In this document: positions 43,059-47,366 of the stretch, in pieces
How the letters are laid out: every line of letters starts with the position of its first letter
Position numbering within the stretch: position 1 is the first letter of the stretch
Source: Alphaproteobacteria bacterium
GTDB taxonomy: Bacteria > Pseudomonadota > Alphaproteobacteria > Caulobacterales > Caulobacteraceae
Length of the DNA: 47,366 nucleotides
Reading direction: 5' to 3'
Assembly (NCBI GenBank): GCA_018821435.1
Contig: JAHJME010000020.1
Coordinates: 1-47,366 of the forward strand
Notes under the pieces: model-generated
Seen by the model: only the letters and a program-made list of their open reading frames with translations
What the model was told of the DNA's origin: nothing
Database searches by the model: none
Program-made: the position numbers and the translations under genes

Positions 43059-44846
43059 CTAATAGACCCGCGCCTTGGGCGGGAACGGCGCGATATCGTT
43101 GGTCATCGTGTAGTCGTGGACCGGGCGGTAATCCATTTTCACCTTGCCGGTCGGATCGTCGAACCACGCCAGGGTGTGCTTCATCCAGGTCGTGTCGTTG
43201 CGGTCCGGGAAGTCCTCGTGCGCGTGGGCGCCGCGGCTCTCGGTGCGATTGTGGGCGCCGACCACCGTCACGACCGCCTGGCCGATCAGGTTGTCCAGCT
43301 CCAGGGTTTCCATCAGGTCGCTGTTCCAGATCATGGACCGGTCGGTGACCTTCAGGTCGACGCGCTTGGCGTTGACGGCGTTCATCCGCGCGACGCCCGA
43401 GGCCAGGGCCTCGGAGGTGCGATAGACGGCCGCGTCCTCCTGCATCGCCATCTGCATTTCCAGCCGCAGCGCCGCGGTGGTCGTGCCGCCGCTGGCGTTG
43501 CGGAAGCGGTCCAGGCGGGCCAGGTGGCCGTCGGTCATCGCGGGCTTCAGCTCGACCTGGGTCGCGCCGGCCTTGATCGTGTCCGCGCAGCGCAGCGCCG
43601 CCGAGCGGCCGAACACCACCAGGTCGATCAGGCTGTTGGAGCCCAGGCGGTTGGCGCCGTGCACGCTGACGCAGGCGGCCTCGCCGACGGCCATCAGGCC
43701 CGGCACGACCTTGTCCGGATCCTTGCCGGCCTTGGTCACCACCTCGGAGTAGAAGTTCGTGGGGATGCCGCCCATGTTGTAGTGCACCGTCGGGAGCACC
43801 GGGATCGGCTCCTTGGTCACGTCGACCCCGGCGAAGATCTTGGCGCTCTCCGAAATCCCCGGCAGCCGCTCGGCCAGGATCTTGGGATCCAGGTGGTCCA
43901 GGTGCAGGAAGATGTGGTCCTTCTTCGGACCCACCCCGCGGCCCTCGCGGATCTCCATGGTCATGGCGCGGCTGACCATGTCGCGCGGCGCCAGGTCCTT
44001 CACGGTCGGCGCATAGCGCTCCATGAAGCGCTCGCCCTCGGAATTGGTCAGGTAGCCGCCTTCGCCGCGCGCCCCCTCGGTGATCAGGCAGCCCGAGCCG
44101 TAGATGCCGGTCGGGTGGAACTGCACGAATTCCATGTCCTGCAGCGGCAGGCCGGCCCGCAGCGCCATGCCGCCGCCGTCGCCGGTGCAGGTGTGGGCGC
44201 TGGTGGCCGAGAAGTAGGCGCGGCCATAGCCGCCGGTCGCCAGGATCACCTGCTGCGCCTGGAACCGGTGCAGGGTGCCGTCGTCCAGCTTCCAGGCGGT
44301 GACGCCCCGGCAGACGCCCTCGTCCATGATCAGGTCCAGGGCGAAGTATTCGATGAAGAACTCGGTCGCGTGCGCCAGGCTCTGGCCATACATCGTATGC
44401 AGCATGGCGTGGCCGGTGCGGTCGGCCGCGGCGCAGGTGCGCTGGATCGAGGCCTCGCCGTAGTTCTTGGTCATGCCGCCGAAGGCGCGCTGATAGATCT
44501 TGCCGTCCTCGGTGCGGGAGAAGGGCACGCCCCAGTGCTCCAGCTCGTACACGGCGGCCGGCGCGTTGCGGCACAGGTATTCGATGGCGTCCTGGTCGCC
44601 CAGCCAGTCCGACCCCTTGACGGTGTCGTACATGTGCCAGCGCCAGTCATCCTCGCCCATGTTGCCCAGGGATGCAGAAATCCCGCCTTGAGCCGCAACC
44701 GTGTGCGAGCGGGTCGGGAAGACCTTGCTGATGCAGGCCGTCTTCAGGCCGGCCTGGGCGCAGCCCAGCGCGGCGCGCAGGCCCGAGCCGCCGGCCCCGA
44801 CCACCACCACGTCGAACTTGTGATCGATGAACTGGTAGGTCGACAT
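43059..44846 (-). CDS. sdhA: Succinate dehydrogenase flavoprotein subunit
   Basis: This is the FAD-bearing catalytic subunit of complex II, oxidising succinate to fumarate. The 595 residues show the FAD Rossmann motif [20 protein letters not shown] (11-30), the covalent FAD attachment His48 in [23 protein letters not shown], and the substrate/catalytic Arg region [19 protein letters not shown]. The ATG at 44846 has GGAGG 8 nt upstream and overlaps the sdhD TGA by one base. Confidence 0.97.
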   Translation of the reverse strand: MSTYQFIDHKFDVVVVGAGGSGLRAALGCAQAGLKTACISKVFPTRSHTVAAQGGISASLGNMGEDDWRWHMYDTVKGSDWLGDQDAIEYLCRNAPAAVYELEHWGVPFSRTEDGKIYQRAFGGMTKNYGEASIQRTCAAADRTGHAMLHTMYGQSLAHATEFFIEYFALDLIMDEGVCRGVTAWKLDDGTLHRFQAQQVILATGGYGRAYFSATSAHTCTGDGGGMALRAGLPLQDMEFVQFHPTGIYGSGCLITEGARGEGGYLTNSEGERFMERYAPTVKDLAPRDMVSRAMTMEIREGRGVGPKKDHIFLHLDHLDPKILAERLPGISESAKIFAGVDVTKEPIPVLPTVHYNMGGIPTNFYSEVVTKAGKDPDKVVPGLMAVGEAACVSVHGANRLGSNSLIDLVVFGRSAALRCADTIKAGATQVELKPAMTDGHLARLDRFRNASGGTTTAALRLEMQMAMQEDAAVYRTSEALASGVARMNAVNAKRVDLKVTDRSMIWNSDLMETLELDNLIGQAVVTVVGAHNRTESRGAHAHEDFPDRNDTTWMKHTLAWFDDPTGKVKMDYRPVHDYTMTNDIAPFPPKARVY

Positions 44847-45241
44847 CAAAAGCCTCCGGTCAAGGCGGCCTTGAGGATCGCGAAGACGCCCAGGGCGCCG
44901 GCGAGAGAGCAGACCGTGAGATTGAGCAACAGCAGGGCCGCCTTGGCGACGAACCCGTAGATATAGTCCTCGATGACCACCTGCATGGCGTTCTTCGCGT
45001 GGATCAGCCCGCAGATCAGCAGGGCGCCCGTGAGCACGCCGTTGATCGGGTGGGCGATCCAGTCGACCACGCCCTCATGCCCGGCGCCGACCAGGCCGAC
45101 GGCGGCGAACGCGCCCCAGAGGACCAGGGGGACCAGGGCCAGGGCCGAGACGCGCTCGACCAGGAAGTGATGGACGCCGTGGTGGGCCGAGCCCAGGCCC
45201 GTGGCGATGGAACGGGGCGTGCGGAATTGCTGGTTGGCCAT
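44846..45241 (-). CDS. sdhD: Succinate dehydrogenase membrane anchor subunit D
   Basis: The 131-residue integral membrane protein has three predicted helices. The SdhD pattern is [20 protein letters not shown] in helix 1 (with the quinone-site Ser/Arg region), [18 protein letters not shown] after helix 2 with the haem-ligand His and Asp-Tyr of the quinone site, and [20 protein letters not shown] as helix 3. Start and stop codons overlap those of sdhC and sdhA by one base each. Confidence 0.9.
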   Translation of the reverse strand: MANQQFRTPRSIATGLGSAHHGVHHFLVERVSALALVPLVLWGAFAAVGLVGAGHEGVVDWIAHPINGVLTGALLICGLIHAKNAMQVVIEDYIYGFVAKAALLLLNLTVCSLAGALGVFAILKAALTGGF

Positions 45242-45648
45242 CAGAGGACTCCCCGGACGGCAAGGCCGGCCCAGAGGGCGACGGCGGCGACGATCCCGAA
45301 GGCGATGCTGGCCCAGGCCGTGGCCTCGGCGGTCTTGAGCTCGAACCCGTGGCCCAGGTCCCAGAACGCCTGGCGGATGTTGTAGGCCATGTTGAAGAAC
45401 AGCATGACGCTGATGCCGAACAGCACCAGCAGGCCCAGCGGCGACCCGATCACCGCTGAATAGGCGTCCGACGCCTCCGCGCCGGCGGCCAGCGCCACCA
45501 GCCAGCCGGCGAGCAGCAACAGGCCCAGATACAGGGCGAAGATGCTGGCGCGGTGCAGGATCGAGGTGGCCATGGTGATGTGCCAGCGCCACACCTGGAG
45601 GTGTGGCGACATCGGCCGGTCGGCGGGTCCGCGTGGAACGTTAGTCAT
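45241..45648 (-). CDS. sdhC: Succinate dehydrogenase cytochrome b556 subunit C
   Basis: The 135-residue anchor protein begins MTNVPRGPADRPMSPHLQVW, followed by RWHITMATSILHRASIFALY, the SdhC quinone-site Ser-x3-Arg-type region (here S-I-L-H-R). A later NIRQAFWDLGHGFELKTAEA carries the haem-ligand His. Three membrane helices are evident. The ATG at 45648 is preferred over an upstream frame extension. It is the first gene of sdhCDAB, 33 nt downstream of the predicted transcription start region. Confidence 0.92.
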   Translation of the reverse strand: MTNVPRGPADRPMSPHLQVWRWHITMATSILHRASIFALYLGLLLLAGWLVALAAGAEASDAYSAVIGSPLGLLVLFGISVMLFFNMAYNIRQAFWDLGHGFELKTAEATAWASIAFGIVAAVALWAGLAVRGVL

Positions 45649-45688
45649 CGAAGCGCCGTCGCCTCCCCCAAAGCCTGCAGCCTCGTCG

Positions 45689-45716
45689 GTTTTAAGCACC
45701 GGGCGAGGGGTGTCAA
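45689..45716 (-). promoter_or_regulatory. Promoter of the sdhCDAB operon
   Basis: On the minus strand, TTGACA (45711-45716) and TAAAAC (45689-45694) are separated by a 16-nt spacer. The perfect -35 and reasonable -10 end about 40 nt from the sdhC ATG. This is the only convincing promoter in the sdhC/LysR intergenic region. Confidence 0.6.
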
Positions 45717-45882
45717 CGAACGCGCGACGTGTGACAGGCCCCACAGGTCGAACCGATCAAACCTGCAGCGCCTCATACTTGAGAATCGCTCGCAAATATT
45801 CCGGCTCATGGGCGCCTAGTCTTCCGCGCGATTGTCGAACTCTCATAGGTCGATGCTTGGACGCAATGCGCGATTGCGCTAG

Positions 45883-45909
45883 GCATCCTTCGCGAAAGGC
45901 GAAGGATGC
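45883..45909 (+). promoter_or_regulatory. Perfect hairpin over the LysR ribosome-binding site and start codon
   Basis: GCATCCTTCGC-GAAAG-GCGAAGGATGC is an 11-bp perfect stem with a 5-nt loop. The right arm contains GAAGG (Shine-Dalgarno) and the ATG at 45906-45908, so the folded mRNA would hide the start. Slightly upstream, GCAAT-GCGCG-ATTGC (45863-45877) is a separate small dyad that could be the regulator's own operator. Confidence 0.7.
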
Positions 45910-46787
45910 GCTTCGATCTCATCGACCTGCGACTGTTCTGCGACGTGGTTGACGAAGGGTCTATCACGGCCGGCGCCGAGAAGAGCGCGCTGGCGCTGGC
46001 GGCGGCCTCCACGCGGGTGCGCAACATGGAGCTGGCGCTGGGCGCCGCGCTGCTGACCCGCTCGCGCCAGGGCGTCGCGCTGACCCCCGCCGGCCGCATG
46101 CTGTTGAAGCACGCCCGCACGATCCTGGGTCAGACGGCCCGGATGCGCGAGGACCTGTCCACCTTCGCCGGCGGCCTGTCGGGCGAGGTGCGGCTGCTGG
46201 CCAACACCAACGCCCTGACCGAATTCCTGCCCGAGGTGCTGTCCTCCTTCCTGGCCGCCCACCCCCACGTCAGCGTCGACCTGGAGGAGCGGCTGTCGGA
46301 CGAGATCGTCGGCCTGATCGCCGAGGGCGTCGGCGACGTCGGCATCGTCGCCGGCACGGTCGACGTCGGCACGCTCCAGACCTACCCGTTCCGCTCGGAC
46401 CGCTTCGTGGTGGTGACCCCGCCCGGCCACCCGCTGACCGCGCGCCCGGCGGCGACCTTCGCCGAGGTGCTGGCCTACGACTTCGTCGGCCTGGAACGGT
46501 CCAGCTCCCTGCAACGCTTCCTCACCGCCAAGGCCGCCCGCGAAGGCCGCCCGCTCCGCGCCCGCATCCAGCTTCGCAGCTTCGACGCCGTCTGCCGCAT
46601 GGTCGAAGCCGGCGTCGGCGTCGGCGTCGTCCCCCAAACCACCGCCGCCCGCGCCGCCAAGGCCATGTCCCTGGCCATCACCGACCTGGCCGACGACTGG
46701 GCGCTGCGGGAACTGACCATCGTCGTGCGGGCGGACGACGAACTGCGACCCTATGCGCGAGAGCTGGTGGAGAGTTTGCGGGCGTAG
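45906..46787 (+). CDS. LysR-family transcriptional regulator
   Basis: The 293-residue regulator has a winged helix-turn-helix (MRFDLIDLRLFCDVVDEGSI, TAGAEKSALALAAASTRVRN) with QGVALTPAGRMLLKHAR following, and an effector domain of the substrate-binding type (ANTNALTEFLPEVLSSFLAA; GDVGIVAGTV). It is divergent from sdhCDAB, which makes control of that operon possible but not shown. Its start codon lies inside a perfect hairpin, an unusual arrangement that should limit translation. Confidence 0.9.
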   Translation: MRFDLIDLRLFCDVVDEGSITAGAEKSALALAAASTRVRNMELALGAALLTRSRQGVALTPAGRMLLKHARTILGQTARMREDLSTFAGGLSGEVRLLANTNALTEFLPEVLSSFLAAHPHVSVDLEERLSDEIVGLIAEGVGDVGIVAGTVDVGTLQTYPFRSDRFVVVTPPGHPLTARPAATFAEVLAYDFVGLERSSSLQRFLTAKAAREGRPLRARIQLRSFDAVCRMVEAGVGVGVVPQTTAARAAKAMSLAITDLADDWALRELTIVVRADDELRPYARELVESLRA

Positions 46788-46798
46788 CGCGGCGGTCC

Positions 46799-47173
46799 TT
46801 AGCTGGCATCTCGATTGGCGTAGAGGCCGGGATTCGAGCGACCGAACGCATCTCGCTCCTCGGACCAACAGGGCTCTTCGAAGCACTCCATCAAGAACCG
46901 GATGAAGTCGTCAATGCTCACGTCCGTGGTGCGCACGACCTTGGCGCCTCGCTTGAACTGGGAGCGCGCGAGGCCAGTGAGCGACTGGTGAAACGGCCAG
47001 ATCGCTGCCTGAATAAGGAAGCTCTCGTTCGAAGCTTCGGCCTCAGCCGCCTCTTCTAGCCGGACCAAATTCCACGAGCAAAAGCCGCCCGCCGCGAACA
47101 ATTCAGAGTCAGTGATCTCGATCTCAACCGGCCATTTCGCCCGAACGACCGCAAACAGCTGATCAACCCTCAT
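46799..47173 (-). CDS. Hypothetical protein, lower GC than its neighbours
   Basis: I recognise no family in this 124-residue soluble protein. It has no signal peptide or membrane helix. Visible traits are a start MRVDQLFAVVRAKWPVEIEI, a central EEAAEAEASNESF acidic stretch, and IDDFIRFLMECFEEPCWSEE, which looks like an amphipathic helix, with Cys at three places. The base composition and codon use are visibly less GC-rich than those of the flanking genes, which suggests recent acquisition. I use the ATG at 47173; the frame continues another 15 codons upstream. It is convergent with the LysR gene, with 11 nt between stops. Confidence 0.6.
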   Translation of the reverse strand: MRVDQLFAVVRAKWPVEIEITDSELFAAGGFCSWNLVRLEEAAEAEASNESFLIQAAIWPFHQSLTGLARSQFKRGAKVVRTTDVSIDDFIRFLMECFEEPCWSEERDAFGRSNPGLYANRDAS

Positions 47174-47366
47174 TCCGCAAGAATAGCGGGACCCGAACTC
47201 TACAGCCAAGGTCCGCAAGGGCCGAAACCGGGCGCGCCAGGCGCACCCCGCGCCTTAAGTCCACGGCAGCCCACAAGCGCCGCCGTTCGGGCGGGTCACG
47301 GATCGCGCGCCAGCGCGGCCGCGCCAGCGGCTTGTCCTTGACGCGTCCGGGCGGCGGCGCACGCTC
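47174..47366. other. Right edge, no gene called
   Basis: These 193 nt contain an open minus-strand frame running off the window edge, very rich in Arg and Pro and overlapping the start of the hypothetical gene. It does not look like a protein I know. Nothing else is supported. Confidence 0.2.

Noticed and set aside
47219..47366. Minus-strand open frame running off the right edge
   Set aside because: It is Arg/Pro-rich, overlaps the hypothetical gene start and has no recognisable motif; there is too little sequence to support a partial gene.

Overview
The window is high-GC chromosomal DNA from a member of the Caulobacteraceae (Caulobacter or a close relative such as Phenylobacterium). Several features point there. 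There is a DivL orthologue with Tyr in place of the phospho-accepting His. An mmcB gene sits under an alphaproteobacterial LexA box (GTTC-N7-GTTC). The F1-ATPase operon has a very short epsilon subunit and an Ala/Lys/Pro-rich extension on beta, next to a small secreted protein of a type I recall from Caulobacter. Three proteins carry the PEP-x-x-W-x-L-M-I-x-G-F-G sorting tail. I assigned no species and ran no searches.

Layout, left to right. 1-5.0 kb: the end of an exported protein gene and the complete atpHAGDC operon (minus strand). 5.3-6.3 kb: a parDE-type toxin-antitoxin pair and a small periplasmic protein with a textbook terminator. 6.65-8.66 kb: a bifunctional class A penicillin-binding protein. 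8.66-9.2 kb: a DUF559 nuclease gene between two inverted copies of a palindromic repeat, with its own LexA box. 9.2-12.1 kb: a YgjP-like metalloprotease, an intracellular PHB depolymerase and a Sco1/SenC copper protein. 12.1-14.1 kb: the RegB/RegA (PrrBA/ActSR) redox two-component pair. 14.1-15.6 kb: a second, unrelated palindromic repeat beside a GIY-YIG nuclease gene that is coupled to mmcB under a second LexA box, then a lipocalin. 15.7-18.1 kb: a ferritin-like diiron protein, a third palindromic repeat, a zincin-type protease and a small unknown. 18.2-20.6 kb: divL.

From 20.6 to 30.4 kb come a PEP-CTERM protein, a DOMON-like protein, a LysR regulator divergent from an emrA-emrB-nodT tripartite efflux operon, a UspA protein, an M20-like protein with altered metal ligands and a second PEP-CTERM protein. 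From 30.4 to 32.6 kb a compact operon encodes a secreted protein, a membrane cytochrome b and a Tat-exported molybdopterin oxidoreductase. From 32.8 to 37.4 kb come a GNAT acetyltransferase, an OhrR-like MarR regulator, a TetR/reductase pair around a clean operator palindrome, a third PEP-CTERM protein and a Tat-exported carbamoylase-type amidohydrolase. From 37.5 to 41.2 kb a self-contained CYP153-type hydroxylase cluster holds ferredoxin, ferredoxin reductase, P450 and a TetR regulator. From 41.2 to 45.65 kb lies sdhCDAB, with an exo/endonuclease/phosphatase-fold lipoprotein gene coupled to its end, and then a divergent LysR gene whose start codon sits in a perfect hairpin. A small unknown gene closes the window.

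The most novel signal is at 8.66-15.03 kb. Two unrelated small nucleases (DUF559 and GIY-YIG) each have their 3' end against a palindromic intergenic repeat, and each is placed under a LexA-type box lying exactly 11 nt from the first ATG of its transcription unit. The repeat arms keep their flanks but exchange their inner hairpins. This suggests a family of SOS-responsive nuclease/palindrome cassettes; the repeats, boxes and spacing are visible, while the function and mobility are inference.
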